64,000 nucleotides of DNA from CAZJAT01 sp964544145 (GCA_964544145.1 CAZJAT010000001.1:46798-110797); one strand, 5' to 3'; numbered from the stretch's first letter, positions 52,940-63,493 are shown. The notes: generated by a model from the sequence alone, not told the origin. A program made the numbers and translations.

Positions 52940-55900
52940 TTAAATGCTCTCCTTTTTCATTATTTATTTCAATTTCATTTTCTTCTTCAATATCCTCTAC
53001 AATGATCTCTTCATCGGGAATTTTACGGAATTCTCTCACTCCAGTACCTGCAGGAAGCAGATTACCCATAGTGACATTTTCCTTTAAACCCTTTAAATAG
53101 TCGATTTTACCTTCTATTGCCGCTTCTGTCAAGACTCTTGTTGTTTCCTGGAATGATGCTGCTGATATAAATGATTTGGTGTTCAGAGACGACTTAGCTA
53201 TACCCATAAGCAATCTTGTATATAAGGCGGGTTTTTGACCATTCATACGAGCATTGGCATTAATCTTATCCACTTCATCCTTTTCAATGATCTCACCTTC
53301 AATAAAGTCAGTTTCTCCTGAATCCGTAATCTTAACATATTTAATCATTTGTCTTATTATCAAAGCAATATGTTTGTCATTTATACCCACACCCTGCGTT
53401 CTGTAAACTTCCTGTATCTGATTAAGGAGAAATGATGCAACTTCACCCACTGTTTTTATCTTCATGAGATTATGGGGATCAATTGAACCATCACACAGCT
53501 TATTACCGGGTTCCACAACTTCACCATTATATACGAGCAAATGTTTTCCATAGGGTATTCTATATTCATATTTCTTATCATTATGCGTTGTTACAAATAT
53601 AACCCTTTCACCCCTCTTAACCGGTCCGATCTCAACAGTTCCGGCAACTTCAGTAATAACTGCTTTATCTTTTGGGATTCTTGCTTCAAATAACTCAACA
53701 ACCCTTGGAAGTCCGCCTGTTATATCCCCGCCTTTCATCTGAGTATTCGGTTTCTTTGCAATAACTGAACCTGATGAAACCTTCTGTCTGTTTCTTACAA
53801 GAATATAAGAACCCACTGATATAGGCTGGGAATTAAGCTCTTTACCATTTTTATCAACTATCTTAATAACAGGATGCAATGTTTTATCCCTGTTTTGAAT
53901 GACAAGCGAAAGTATTTCACCGCCTGAATATTCTCTCTTTACTGTCTGTCCGTCAATAATGTTAGAAAACTTTACATAACCTTCCTGTTTGGCATGTATT
54001 GGTTGATAATAGGGATCCCATTTGAATAATGCCTGTTTCTGCTTGACTTCGCTCTTATCCTCTACAAGCATTACTGCTCCAACAGGAACATTCAATTTCT
54101 GATCCAGCGCTTTTTTCTTGCCAAGCGTTTTGATTATAATATGTGCATTATTGGATATATTAACGCTTTCCTCATTCTCATTGAATGCAATATCAATATT
54201 ATCATATTTAACCTTTCCATCCATTCTTGATTCCATCATATTCTCTTTACCAATACCTGCTGCTGTACCTCCGGCGTGGAATGTTTTTAATGTAAGCTGA
54301 GTTCCGGGCTCACCGATTGATTGAGCAGCCATTACTCCTACTGCTTCTCCTATTTCAACACCTGCACCGGTAGCCAGATTGCGCCCATAACATTTCTTAC
54401 ATATACCGTGTTCAGCTTCACATGTAAGTACAGATCTTATTTTCACTTTATTTATACCGCTCTTATCAATTTCCTTTGCTGCAATTTCATCAATTTCTTC
54501 ATTTTCCTTCACAATAATTTCACCGCTGATAGGGTTAATTATATCTTCAAGAGCAAATCTTCCTTCAATTCGGTCACTAAGTTCCTGTACTATTTCACCT
54601 TTTTCAATAATAGGCTCCATATCAACACCGAGAATGGTACCGCAATCATCTTCAGTAATAATAATATCCTGTGCAACATCAACAAGCCTACGTGTCAGAT
54701 AACCCGCTTCAGCAGTTTTCAAAGCTGTATCAGTCAGACCTTTTCTGGCACCATGCGTTGAGATAAAATATTCAAGAACAGTGAGACCTTCTTTAAAATT
54801 AGCCTTGATTGGTGATTCAATAATCTCTTCACCTGTAATTTTCTTCTGTGGTCTCTGCATAAGCCCTCTAAGACCAACCAGCTGAATAATCTGATCCCAG
54901 TTACCTCTTGCTCCGGAACCTGCCATCATGTATATGGGATTGAATCCATCTCTGTCTTCCATTAGCTGTTTTTTCATTGCATTCTGGATCTCTCTCCTGG
55001 CATCAAGCCATTTATCAACGACTTTTCTGTATCTTTCTTTATCAGTTGTTGTTCCGCCCTTTGCATGTTCTCTGTTGACCTTGTCTACTTCCTTTTGTGT
55101 CTTATTTAGTATTTTATATTTATCTTCAGGAATGAGCATATCATCAATTCCAAATGTAAGACCGCTCATTGTTGCATGTTTAAATCCCAATGCTTTAAAT
55201 CTGTCAAGGAAAATAACTGTCTGTTTGTTTCCTGTTTTTTTGAACAAAGTAAAAACAAGTTCTGATAATTCTTTTTTACCTATTGTTTTATTTATAAAAC
55301 GGATCTTTTCTGGTAAAATATCATTGAAAATTATTCTTCCTATTGTTGTATCAATATATTCATTATTATGTCTGAATTTGACCATTGCGTGCAATTGGCA
55401 TATTTCCTCTTCATAGAGATATAATGCCTCATCATAACTGTCAATGATCATGCCTTCTCCCTTGCTGCCCGCCCTGTCCTTTGTCATATAATATGCTCCA
55501 ATAACCATATCCTGTGACGGGGAAGCAAGCGGTTTACCATGCGCAGGTGACAGAATATTATTTGAAGCCAACATAAGCACTTGTGCTTCAATCCTTGCTT
55601 CATATGATAATGGAATATGAACTGCCATCTGGTCACCGTCAAAATCAGCATTAAATGCATGACAAACGAGAGGATGCAGCATAATGGCCTTGCCTTCAAC
55701 AAGGACAGGCTGAAAAGCCTGAATACCCAATCTGTGAAGTGTTGGCGCTCTGTTGAGCATAACAGGATGATTCCTCGTTATATCTTCAAGAATCTTCCAA
55801 ACCTCATTTGATTCTTCATCAATAATCTTCTTAGCATTGCGTACGCCTTCAGCAATATGTTTTTCTTCAAGTTTCTGGATAATAAAGGGTTTGAATAATT

Positions 55901-57023
55901 CCAAAGCCATTTCTTTTGGTAATCCGCATTGATATAGCTTCAACTCAGGACCAACAACAATAACCGATCTGCCTGAATAATCCACTCTTTTACCAAGCAA
56001 ATTCTGTCTGAAACGTCCGTTTTTACCCTTTAATGAATCTGTTAATGATTTTAATGCGCGATTGCCTCTGCCCTTTATTGGTCTTGCTCTTCTTGCATTA
56101 TCCAGTAATGCATCAACTGATTCCTGCAGCATTCTCTTCTCATTTCTAAGAATAATCTCAGGAGCACCTATTTGCATTAGATTCTTCAATCTGTTATTTC
56201 TGGCAATAACCCTTCTATATAGATCATTAAGGTCAGATGTAGCAAATCTACCGCCATCCAGTGCAACAAGGGGACGCAAATCAGGAGGAATTACAGGTAA
56301 TTTAGATAATATCATCCATTCAGGTTTATTATCTGATTTTCTGAAAGATTCAACCAGACGCAAACGTTTTAGCAGACGTTTCTTGCCTTCTTTGCTCTTT
56401 TGAACCTGCAATTGTGTTCTAAGATCCATTGACAATTCTTCCAGATCAAGATTCCTTAATAATTCATAAACAGCATTAGCCCCCATCTTAACCTCAAAAT
56501 CATCACCATACTGCTCATAATATTCTTCATACTCTTCTTCGGTAAGTATCTCTTTGTACTGCAAAGGGGTCTTCCCAGGATCAAGAACTACATATGCATT
56601 ATAATACAGTATCTTCTCCAACACTGATGCCCGTATACTCAGAAGTGTTCCAATCTTTGTGGGAGTTGCTTTATAAAACCATATATGTGCCACAGGGACT
56701 GCAAGATCTATGTGTCCCATTCTCTCTCTTCTCACCTTTGAGAGTGTAACTTCAACACCGCACCGCTCACATACAATACCTCTGTATCTTGCATGCTTGT
56801 ACTTTCCGCAATTACATTCATAATCCTTTACAGGACCAAATATTTTTTCACAGAACAGGCCATCCCTTTCGGGTTTTTGTGTTCTGTAATTGATTGTTTC
56901 TGCTTTCTTGACCTCACCTTTTGACCATTCCATTATCCTGTCAGGCGAAGCAATCCTTATCTTGAAATAATCAAAGTCAACAGGTTTTGTAATTCTTTTT
57001 TTCTTACTTTTGGGTCTGGGCAT
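52926..57023 (-). CDS. rpoC: DNA-directed RNA polymerase subunit beta'
   Basis: The 1365-residue beta' subunit has the N-terminal zinc ribbon (CNCGKYKHARYRGIVCERCG), the active-site NADFDGDQ with the three metal-binding aspartates, the trigger-loop region (GLMQRPQKK, FISTHGARKGLTDTALKTA), the second zinc cluster (CEAEHGICKKCYGRN) and the C-terminal AASFQETTRVLTEAAIEGK. It lies 16 bases after rpoB and overlaps rpsL by 14 bases. No truncation or unusual residue was seen in the catalytic parts. The acidic tail (EDIEEENEIEINNEKGEHLN) is extra relative to E. coli. Confidence 0.97.
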   Translation of the reverse strand: MPRPKSKKKRITKPVDFDYFKIRIASPDRIMEWSKGEVKKAETINYRTQKPERDGLFCEKIFGPVKDYECNCGKYKHARYRGIVCERCGVEVTLSKVRRERMGHIDLAVPVAHIWFYKATPTKIGTLLSIRASVLEKILYYNAYVVLDPGKTPLQYKEILTEEEYEEYYEQYGDDFEVKMGANAVYELLRNLDLEELSMDLRTQLQVQKSKEGKKRLLKRLRLVESFRKSDNKPEWMILSKLPVIPPDLRPLVALDGGRFATSDLNDLYRRVIARNNRLKNLMQIGAPEIILRNEKRMLQESVDALLDNARRARPIKGRGNRALKSLTDSLKGKNGRFRQNLLGKRVDYSGRSVIVVGPELKLYQCGLPKEMALELFKPFIIQKLEEKHIAEGVRNAKKIIDEESNEVWKILEDITRNHPVMLNRAPTLHRLGIQAFQPVLVEGKAIMLHPLVCHAFNADFDGDQMAVHIPLSYEARIEAQVLMLASNNILSPAHGKPLASPSQDMVIGAYYMTKDRAGSKGEGMIIDSYDEALYLYEEEICQLHAMVKFRHNNEYIDTTIGRIIFNDILPEKIRFINKTIGKKELSELVFTLFKKTGNKQTVIFLDRFKALGFKHATMSGLTFGIDDMLIPEDKYKILNKTQKEVDKVNREHAKGGTTTDKERYRKVVDKWLDARREIQNAMKKQLMEDRDGFNPIYMMAGSGARGNWDQIIQLVGLRGLMQRPQKKITGEEIIESPIKANFKEGLTVLEYFISTHGARKGLTDTALKTAEAGYLTRRLVDVAQDIIITEDDCGTILGVDMEPIIEKGEIVQELSDRIEGRFALEDIINPISGEIIVKENEEIDEIAAKEIDKSGINKVKIRSVLTCEAEHGICKKCYGRNLATGAGVEIGEAVGVMAAQSIGEPGTQLTLKTFHAGGTAAGIGKENMMESRMDGKVKYDNIDIAFNENEESVNISNNAHIIIKTLGKKKALDQKLNVPVGAVMLVEDKSEVKQKQALFKWDPYYQPIHAKQEGYVKFSNIIDGQTVKREYSGGEILSLVIQNRDKTLHPVIKIVDKNGKELNSQPISVGSYILVRNRQKVSSGSVIAKKPNTQMKGGDITGGLPRVVELFEARIPKDKAVITEVAGTVEIGPVKRGERVIFVTTHNDKKYEYRIPYGKHLLVYNGEVVEPGNKLCDGSIDPHNLMKIKTVGEVASFLLNQIQEVYRTQGVGINDKHIALIIRQMIKYVKITDSGETDFIEGEIIEKDEVDKINANARMNGQKPALYTRLLMGIAKSSLNTKSFISAASFQETTRVLTEAAIEGKIDYLKGLKENVTMGNLLPAGTGVREFRKIPDEEIIVEDIEEENEIEINNEKGEHLNADN

Positions 57024-57039
57024 TTAAAGACCTCCTGTA

Positions 57040-60000
57040 TTATAAAATACTTTCTTCATCATCAAGTAAACCCAATTCAACATCTAAACATAAACCGTTT
57101 AATTCTTTTATAAGAACATTAAAAGCAGCCGGCAATCCTGGAACAGGCGGGTTTTTACCTTTTATTATTGCCTCATATAGATCACTTCTTCCTTTTACAT
57201 CATCTGATTTAACTGTAAGCATTTCCTGCAACATATGAGCTGCTCCGTATGCTTCCAGCGCCCATACTTCCATCTCTCCGAATCTCTGACCTCCAAATTG
57301 TGCTTTACCTCCAAGAGGCTGCTGTGATATCAGAGAATAGGGGCCTGTTGCTCTTGCATGTATTTTATCCTCAATCATATGTGAAAGTTTCATTATATAC
57401 ATATAACCGACAGTTACTTCTTCATCAAATTTTCGGCCAGATACACCATCATATAGTACTGTTTTGCCATTTTCTTTTAATCCTGCTTTTACCAAAAATT
57501 CTTTGATTTCATCTATGGTCATACCATTGAATATCGGTGTTGCAAATCTCATATCAAGCCGTTTTCCTGCAAAACCAAGCAGTGTTTCCAATACCTGTCC
57601 GACATTCATTCTTGAAGGTACTCCAAGAGGATTTAACACAATATCAACAGGAGTGCCATCTTCCATAAATGGCATATCCTCTACCGGGACAACACGGGAA
57701 ATAACACCTTTGTTACCATGACGTCCTGATATTTTATCTCCCACCTGCACATTTCTTTTCTGTGCAATAAATATTTTTATCTCTTTAATAACACCATTTG
57801 GCAGTTCATCTCCATGAAGCTGACTGAGAGATGGGTCTCCCAATTTTCCTCTTATCTTGGATATCGCAGCATTAGCATCCTTAATAATTTGTTTGACTTT
57901 ATCATAATGCTTGCCAAAAGATTCCCTGCTTACTGTAATTGAATTATAATCAATCTTTTCAAGAACCTTATCATTGACTCTTGAATTCTTCCTGATAACA
58001 ATTCTGCCATATATATCAGCTACAGATTCTTTCATTTTGTAACCATTCAGTAGATCAAGCAGCATTTTATTTCTCTTTTCTTCTATATGCTTAACCTTAA
58101 ATTCAACCTGTTTTACTATATCCTTTTCAATCTTTTCTTTGCGTTTTGATTCTTTTGATAATTCACGGACATCAATAACAATACCATTGACTCCGGGCGG
58201 GACCCGCAATGAGGTATCACGGACATCAGAAGCTTTTTCACCGAATATTGCTTTTAACAGTTTTTCTTCAGGTGTTAATTCAACCTCTCCCTTTGGGGTA
58301 ACCTTTCCTACCAGAATATCACCCGGCTTTATCTTTGCTCCAATGCGAATTACACCATTTTCATTAAGGTCAGTAATTACCTCTTCTGCCACATTGGGTA
58401 ATTCTCTTGTAAATTCCTCAGGACCAAGTTCCGTTTCACGCAATTGAATTGATAATTCCTTCACATGAATTGATGTTAATTTATCCTCCTGCAATACCCT
58501 TTCTGATATGACAATAGCATCCTCAAAGTTATATCCTCTCCATGGTACCAAAGCTACAAGCAGATTCTGGCCTAATGCAAGCTCACCATTTTCACAAGCA
58601 TGTCCGTCAGCAATGATATCATTCTTTTTTATTTTGTCTCCAATATTGACAAGTGGTTTCTGAATAATGCAAGTATCCTGATTTGTTCTTTCATAAGAAT
58701 TAAGGAAATAAATGTCATATCCTGCATCTTCATCAAATATATTATCATTTTTCTTACTATTGATATTTATCTTAATATAATCACCAGTGACCTCTTCAAC
58801 TGTACCCGAATTCTTAGCCTCAATCACTGCACCTGCATCCCTTGCGGCTTTTTCTTCAATTCCAGTGCCCACAACAGGAGCTTCAGGCCTTAAAAGCGGA
58901 ACTGCCTGTCTCTGCATGTTTGAACCCATTAATGCTCTGTTGGCATCATCATGCTCTAAAAATGGTATCAAAGAAGCTGATGGAGATACAAGCTGACTGG
59001 GTGAAACATCCATATAATCCACATCTTCTTTGGGTACCATAGGATATTCACCTTTCTTTCTGCATAATATCATCTCATTTTCGAATTTACCCTTTTTATC
59101 CAATTTTGCATTTGCCTGGGCAATTGTATATTTATCTTCCTGGTCAGCAGTGAGATAATCAATTGTATCCGTCACCCTGCCTTTAATAACTTTACTGTAA
59201 GGTGTTTCAATAAATCCGTATTCATTTATACGTGCAAATGTTGATAATGATGTAATTAAGCCAATATTTGGACCTTCAGGAGTCTCCACGGGACATATCC
59301 TTCCATAATGTGAATGATGAACATCACGCACCTCAAAACCTGCTGTTTCCCTTGTTAATCCTCCAGGGCCCAATGCCGACATTCTTCTCTTATGCGTAAG
59401 CTCAGCCAGAGGATTTGTCTGTTCCATAAACTGTGAAAGCTGACTTGTGGAAAAGAAACTAAGTATCATTGATGACACTAATCGGGCATTGATAAGATCC
59501 TTGGGTGTTAATGATGATATGTCCTTAAGCATCATTCTTTCCTTGATGGATTTCACCATTTTTGCCAAAGCAATACCAAATGTATTTTCCATCAATTCAC
59601 CCACTCTTCTCAGGCGCCTGTTACCTAGATGATCTATGTCATCAAATTCAATTCCATTATCTGACTGTGTCAGTTTCATAAGCATCTTAATCGTTTCAAT
59701 AAGGTCTTCTTTAACAAGACCCTCCTCTGTCAGTTCAATGCCGTGATTCAAGCTTTGGTTTATCTTAAATCTTCCAACCTTGCCTATTTCATACCTTTTG
59801 ACATTAAAATATGCATTCTCAAAGAATTTTTCTGCAATCTCTGTTGTTGCTGGAGATGTACCTCTCACTAATGTATATATCTTTTCAATTGCATCCTCAT
59901 ATGATTGTGTCGAATCCTTCTTCAGTGTACTTACAATAATATTTTCAAATTTGCGATTTTCAGATTTGACAAGCAACAATTTGTCAATGCCAAAGGTCAG

Positions 60001-60822
60001 CAGATGTGTCAATACAGCATTACTTATCTTTGTTCCTGCTTCATATAGCACCTCACCGGTTTTTTTATCAACAATATCACTATATATAACCCTTCCGATA
60101 AGATCATTATCCTCATTTGAAGCATCTTTCTTGGTAAATATTACCTTTTCTTTTGAGAAAAATAGTGAGAATATCGCTTCTGTAGTTTCATATTTAAATG
60201 CTTTCAGTAAAATTGTTGCCGGAAAATTTCTTCTCCTATCTAAATTTGCTGATAGCACATTATTTATATCTATGTTAAATTCCAGCCATGATCCCTTGTT
60301 CGGAAGTATCTGTGCTGTGAATAATTTCTTGCCTGCATTTGTCGTGTTTTCAGTAAAGAAAACACCTGGCGAACGATGAATTTGATTAATGATGACCCTT
60401 TCAATACCATTTATGAGAAATGTTTTCCTGTCACCCATAAGCGGCATGCTGCAGAGATATACCTCCTGCTCAATAACATCCTTTATGGTATCAAGGGGTT
60501 CTTCTGTTTCTTCATCTATGTTCCTAAATATCAATTTCAATGTAACATTTAAGGGAGCTGCAAAGGTTATTCCTTTGTATCTAGATTCCTCAAATGAATA
60601 AAAGGGATCTCCTATTTCATATTTTACAAAATCAAGGACAAATCTCTTATGAACATCCTCAATGGGGAATGTGTCATTGAATATCTTCTGTAAACCTTTA
60701 TTACCTCTCTTTGCAGACGGAATGTCTGATTGCAGGAAATCCTCAAAAGATTCCTGCTGAACGGAGAGAAGGTCAGGCATATCAATGACAGGCTGTACTT
60801 TACCGAAATTAACTCTATTCAT
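57040..60822 (-). CDS. rpoB: DNA-directed RNA polymerase subunit beta
   Basis: The 1260-residue beta subunit starts at the conserved DLLSVQQESFEDFLQ region and ends with the clamp-contact QRFGEMEVWALEAYGAAHML and KGKNPPVPGLPAAFNVLIKE. The rifampicin pocket reads SQLSQFMEQTNPLAELTHKR-RMSALGPGGLTRE: by E. coli numbering from memory D516 is Glu and N518 is Thr, while H526 and S531 are kept. An intrinsic terminator lies between rplL and this gene, so its expression may be attenuated relative to rplL. rpoC follows after 16 bases. Confidence 0.97.
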   Translation of the reverse strand: MNRVNFGKVQPVIDMPDLLSVQQESFEDFLQSDIPSAKRGNKGLQKIFNDTFPIEDVHKRFVLDFVKYEIGDPFYSFEESRYKGITFAAPLNVTLKLIFRNIDEETEEPLDTIKDVIEQEVYLCSMPLMGDRKTFLINGIERVIINQIHRSPGVFFTENTTNAGKKLFTAQILPNKGSWLEFNIDINNVLSANLDRRRNFPATILLKAFKYETTEAIFSLFFSKEKVIFTKKDASNEDNDLIGRVIYSDIVDKKTGEVLYEAGTKISNAVLTHLLTFGIDKLLLVKSENRKFENIIVSTLKKDSTQSYEDAIEKIYTLVRGTSPATTEIAEKFFENAYFNVKRYEIGKVGRFKINQSLNHGIELTEEGLVKEDLIETIKMLMKLTQSDNGIEFDDIDHLGNRRLRRVGELMENTFGIALAKMVKSIKERMMLKDISSLTPKDLINARLVSSMILSFFSTSQLSQFMEQTNPLAELTHKRRMSALGPGGLTRETAGFEVRDVHHSHYGRICPVETPEGPNIGLITSLSTFARINEYGFIETPYSKVIKGRVTDTIDYLTADQEDKYTIAQANAKLDKKGKFENEMILCRKKGEYPMVPKEDVDYMDVSPSQLVSPSASLIPFLEHDDANRALMGSNMQRQAVPLLRPEAPVVGTGIEEKAARDAGAVIEAKNSGTVEEVTGDYIKININSKKNDNIFDEDAGYDIYFLNSYERTNQDTCIIQKPLVNIGDKIKKNDIIADGHACENGELALGQNLLVALVPWRGYNFEDAIVISERVLQEDKLTSIHVKELSIQLRETELGPEEFTRELPNVAEEVITDLNENGVIRIGAKIKPGDILVGKVTPKGEVELTPEEKLLKAIFGEKASDVRDTSLRVPPGVNGIVIDVRELSKESKRKEKIEKDIVKQVEFKVKHIEEKRNKMLLDLLNGYKMKESVADIYGRIVIRKNSRVNDKVLEKIDYNSITVSRESFGKHYDKVKQIIKDANAAISKIRGKLGDPSLSQLHGDELPNGVIKEIKIFIAQKRNVQVGDKISGRHGNKGVISRVVPVEDMPFMEDGTPVDIVLNPLGVPSRMNVGQVLETLLGFAGKRLDMRFATPIFNGMTIDEIKEFLVKAGLKENGKTVLYDGVSGRKFDEEVTVGYMYIMKLSHMIEDKIHARATGPYSLISQQPLGGKAQFGGQRFGEMEVWALEAYGAAHMLQEMLTVKSDDVKGRSDLYEAIIKGKNPPVPGLPAAFNVLIKELNGLCLDVELGLLDDEESIL

Positions 60823-60852
60823 TAAAAAGCACCCCTCTTTGTGGTGATAATG

Positions 60853-60879
60853 AAAAACAAAGGGGCATTAAGCCCCTTT
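60853..60879 (-). terminator. intrinsic terminator/attenuator between rplL and rpoB
   Basis: Stem AAAGGGGC / GCCCCTTT with a five-base loop, followed on the minus strand by G and a T-rich tract (TTTTTC). It lies 15 bases past the rplL stop. A partial terminator in this position is well known in E. coli, where it lowers rpoBC relative to ribosomal protein mRNA. Confidence 0.85.
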
Positions 60880-60894
60880 TATCTATTTGCCGTA

Positions 60895-61263
60895 TTACTT
60901 CAAGGATACAATTGCTCCTGCAGCTTCAAGCTGTTCTTTGATTTTCTCTGCATCTTCAAGAGATATATCTTTCTTTACTTCCTTAGGTGCTGAATCAACA
61001 ATACCCTTGGCTGTTTTAAGATCAACATCCATTATGGCTTTTATTGCCTTGATGACCTGAAGTTTTTTATCCCCTGCTGCATCCAATACTACTGTCATGG
61101 TTGATTTTTCTTCTTCCTCAGCTGCTCCTGCTACTGCAACTGCTGCAACAGGTGCTGCTGCAACTACGTCAAACTTTTCCTTCAATGCCTCTACGAGCTC
61201 TGCAAGTTCAAGAACTGTCATTTTCTCGATTAGATCAATGATTTTATCCTTTGTTTCTGACAT
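60895..61263 (-). CDS. rplL: 50S ribosomal protein L7/L12
   Basis: L7/L12 forms the flexible ribosomal stalk that recruits translational GTPases. The 122-residue protein has an N-terminal dimerisation helix part (LIEKMTVLELAELVEALKEK), an Ala/Val/Gly-rich hinge (VAAAPVAAVAVAGAA), and the C-terminal GTPase-binding domain (KLQVIKAIKAIMDVDLKTAK, VDSAPKEVKKDI). It lies 13 bases after rplJ. A terminator/attenuator follows before rpoB. Confidence 0.96.
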   Translation of the reverse strand: MSETKDKIIDLIEKMTVLELAELVEALKEKFDVVAAAPVAAVAVAGAAEEEEKSTMTVVLDAAGDKKLQVIKAIKAIMDVDLKTAKGIVDSAPKEVKKDISLEDAEKIKEQLEAAGAIVSLK

Positions 61264-61276
61264 TTTAATGCCCCCT

Positions 61277-61810
61277 TTATGCTTCTTTCTTGTTTTTAAT
61301 TGCTTCTACTGTGTAAACAAAACTTCCGAGTATACCGCTCAATGAGTACACAAGTCCTGTTATAGGTGACTGTACACCAGCCACAAGCTGAGAAAGCAGT
61401 ACTTCTTTTGATGGGAGATCGGCTATGGCTTTTACTCCCTTTGAATCAAAGTATTTACCTTCAACAATTGCAGCTTTTATTGATGGCTTATCATATTTTT
61501 TCTGTATATCCTTCAGTACACGTGCCGGGGATACCGGATCATCGTATGTGAGGGCCAGAGCAGTATTCTTAGCCAAAATAGAACTGATTTTATCAAACAT
61601 TGGGCTGTCTTTCATAGCAAACGAAATGTAAGAATTCTTATAAACCTTATATTCAATATTATCTTTATCAAACGTTCTTCGCATTTCATTAACCTGACGT
61701 ACTGTCATGCCTTTAAAATCAGCAAAATACACTGCATTTGCTTTCTCAAGCTTTTGAGCAATCTCATCGATGATTTGCTTCTTTTTTTCTATTATTTTCG
61801 GATTGCCCAT
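61277..61810 (-). CDS. rplJ: 50S ribosomal protein L10
   Basis: L10 anchors L7/L12 dimers to the ribosome. The 177-residue sequence contains VYFADFKGMTVRQVNEMRRT and YKVYKNSYISFAM, then a C-terminal helix that binds L7/L12. It lies 9 bases after rplA. There is no room for the long L10 leader seen in Enterobacteria, so autoregulation, if any, must use another site. Confidence 0.95.
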   Translation of the reverse strand: MGNPKIIEKKKQIIDEIAQKLEKANAVYFADFKGMTVRQVNEMRRTFDKDNIEYKVYKNSYISFAMKDSPMFDKISSILAKNTALALTYDDPVSPARVLKDIQKKYDKPSIKAAIVEGKYFDSKGVKAIADLPSKEVLLSQLVAGVQSPITGLVYSLSGILGSFVYTVEAIKNKKEA

Positions 61811-61819
61811 AAGTTCTCC

Positions 61820-62518
61820 TTATTTGATTTTTCCGACTTCGCTTAAGTCAATAGGCACTCCAGGGCCCATTGTACTTGACAGAGTGACATTCTTGATATA
61901 AATGCCTTTTGCTGTCTGTGGTTTTGCGCGCTTTATTTCTTTAATAAAGGATTCAATGTTTTCAACTATCTTTTCTTTTTCAAATGATAGTTTACCCACT
62001 AATGAATGAATATTGCCAGATTTGTCAAGACGGAAATTAACCTTTCCCATCTTTGATTCTGATACTGCTTTGGCAACATCATTTGTTACTGTTCCGGTTT
62101 TGGGATTGGGCATCAGACCTCTTGGTCCAAGCTTTTTTCCAATTTTTCCAACATTTTTCATCATATCCGGAGTGGCAATTACTACATGAAAGTCCATAAA
62201 TCCATTTTTGATTTTCTCAATCATATCATCATCACCGATGAAATCAGCTCCTGCATCCAAAGCTTCTTTTGCTTTCTCACCTTCAGCAAAAACAAGAACT
62301 GTAACCGATTTTCCGGTTCCATTAGGTAATGTTACTGCACCCCTTACATTTTGGTCACCTCTCTTGGGGTCAACACCCATACGCATGCCTATTTCAACTG
62401 ATTCGTCAAATTTTGTTTTTGCCATGCCTTTCAGCATTTCAATAGCTTCATTTATTGAATATCTGCGGGTCCTGTCCACCTGAGACCTGTTTTCCGTATA
62501 CCTTTTACTTCTTTTCAT
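61820..62518 (-). CDS. rplA: 50S ribosomal protein L1
   Basis: L1 forms the mobile L1 stalk at the E site. The 232-residue sequence contains GADFIGDDDMIEKIKNGFMD, MKNVGKIGKKLGPRGLMPNP and the GTVTNDVAKAV segment, all diagnostic. Its ATG overlaps the rplK stop codon by one base (position 62518), giving tight coupling. rplJ follows after 9 bases. Confidence 0.96.
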   Translation of the reverse strand: MKRSKRYTENRSQVDRTRRYSINEAIEMLKGMAKTKFDESVEIGMRMGVDPKRGDQNVRGAVTLPNGTGKSVTVLVFAEGEKAKEALDAGADFIGDDDMIEKIKNGFMDFHVVIATPDMMKNVGKIGKKLGPRGLMPNPKTGTVTNDVAKAVSESKMGKVNFRLDKSGNIHSLVGKLSFEKEKIVENIESFIKEIKRAKPQTAKGIYIKNVTLSSTMGPGVPIDLSEVGKIK

Positions 62519-62943
62519 TAATCCTCCACTACTATGCCCATGCTTCTGGCAGTTCCCTCAATCATACTCATTGCACCTTCCAAATCCTTAGCATTGAGGT
62601 CTTCCATCTTGAATTCTGCGATCTTCTTAATCTCAGATCTCTTAATCTTTCCCACTTTATCCTTGTTGGGCACTCCGGAGCCCTTTTCTAATCCGGCTGC
62701 TTTCTTTATTAAAATTGAAGCAGGCGGGGTTTTAGTGATAAATGTGAAAGATTTGTCCGCATAAACACTGATAACTACCGGTATGATAAGTCCTTTGTCC
62801 TTCTCCGTTCTTGCATTGAAATTCTTGCAGAACTGCATGATATTAATACCATGCTGTGAGAGAATCGGACCAACAGGAGGTGCCGGTGTTGCCTGTCCAG
62901 CGGAGATCTGTAACTTTACTTCTGAAATAACTTTTTTAGCCAT
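62518..62943 (-). CDS. rplK: 50S ribosomal protein L11
   Basis: L11 sits at the base of the GTPase-associated centre. The 141-residue sequence has QISAGQATPAPPVGPILSQH with the Pro-rich turn, GINIMQFCKNFNART, and the KTPPASILIKKAAG segment followed by the RNA-binding C-domain. The ATG has GGGGGAG upstream. It lies 16 bases after nusG and overlaps rplA by one base. Confidence 0.97.
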   Translation of the reverse strand: MAKKVISEVKLQISAGQATPAPPVGPILSQHGINIMQFCKNFNARTEKDKGLIIPVVISVYADKSFTFITKTPPASILIKKAAGLEKGSGVPNKDKVGKIKRSEIKKIAEFKMEDLNAKDLEGAMSMIEGTARSMGIVVED

Positions 62944-62959
62944 TTATCTCCCCCTTGGG

Positions 62960-63493
62960 TTATTTACCTATAAGTTCAGCCTGTGTAAATGAAATTTCCA
63001 CAGGTGTTGATCTTCCAAAAATTGTAACTGTAATCTTCATTTTTTCTCTTTCAGGATACATCTCTTCCACTACGCCTGTGAAATCACGAAAAGGACCGCT
63101 TGTAATTTTCACATTGTCACCTGATTTAAACGGTATTTCCATCACTTCTCTTAGATTATCCTTATTTTCAAGCAATTTTTCAATCATCTCATATTCCTGT
63201 TTTTTCAATTTGACAGGTTTTCTCCTGCCTGAAATAAATGTGCTTGCCGCAGATACAGATGCAATAAATTGAACCATTTCCGGGGAATTTTCCATCTGGA
63301 TAAAAATATAACCGGGGTATAAACCCTTTTCAACGATTACTTTCTTACCCTTACGTATCCTGCCCACATACTCTGAAGGAATAAATATACTGCCTATCCT
63401 TGACTGCATATTATTTGTTTTAGCCTCCACTTCAATAAGCTTTTTAGCCTTTTTTTCATATCCGGTATAAACCTGCAACAAGAACCATTCCAT
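62960..63493 (-). CDS. nusG: transcription termination/antitermination factor NusG
   Basis: NusG binds the RNA polymerase clamp and couples transcription with translation or Rho. The 177-residue protein has the NGN domain (WFLLQVYTGYEKKAKKLIEV at the N-terminus, LYPGYIFIQMENSPEM) and a C-terminal KOW domain (GDNVKITSGPFRDFTGVVEE). Length is as usual with no insertion domain. It lies 3 bases after secE. Confidence 0.96.
   Translation of the reverse strand: MEWFLLQVYTGYEKKAKKLIEVEAKTNNMQSRIGSIFIPSEYVGRIRKGKKVIVEKGLYPGYIFIQMENSPEMVQFIASVSAASTFISGRRKPVKLKKQEYEMIEKLLENKDNLREVMEIPFKSGDNVKITSGPFRDFTGVVEEMYPEREKMKITVTIFGRSTPVEISFTQAELIGK

Noticed and set aside
58139..58447. Open frames on the plus strand across rpoB/rpoC, typA, fusA and other minus-strand genes
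   Set aside because: They are antisense to highly conserved genes, have no ribosome sites and show no protein family character.
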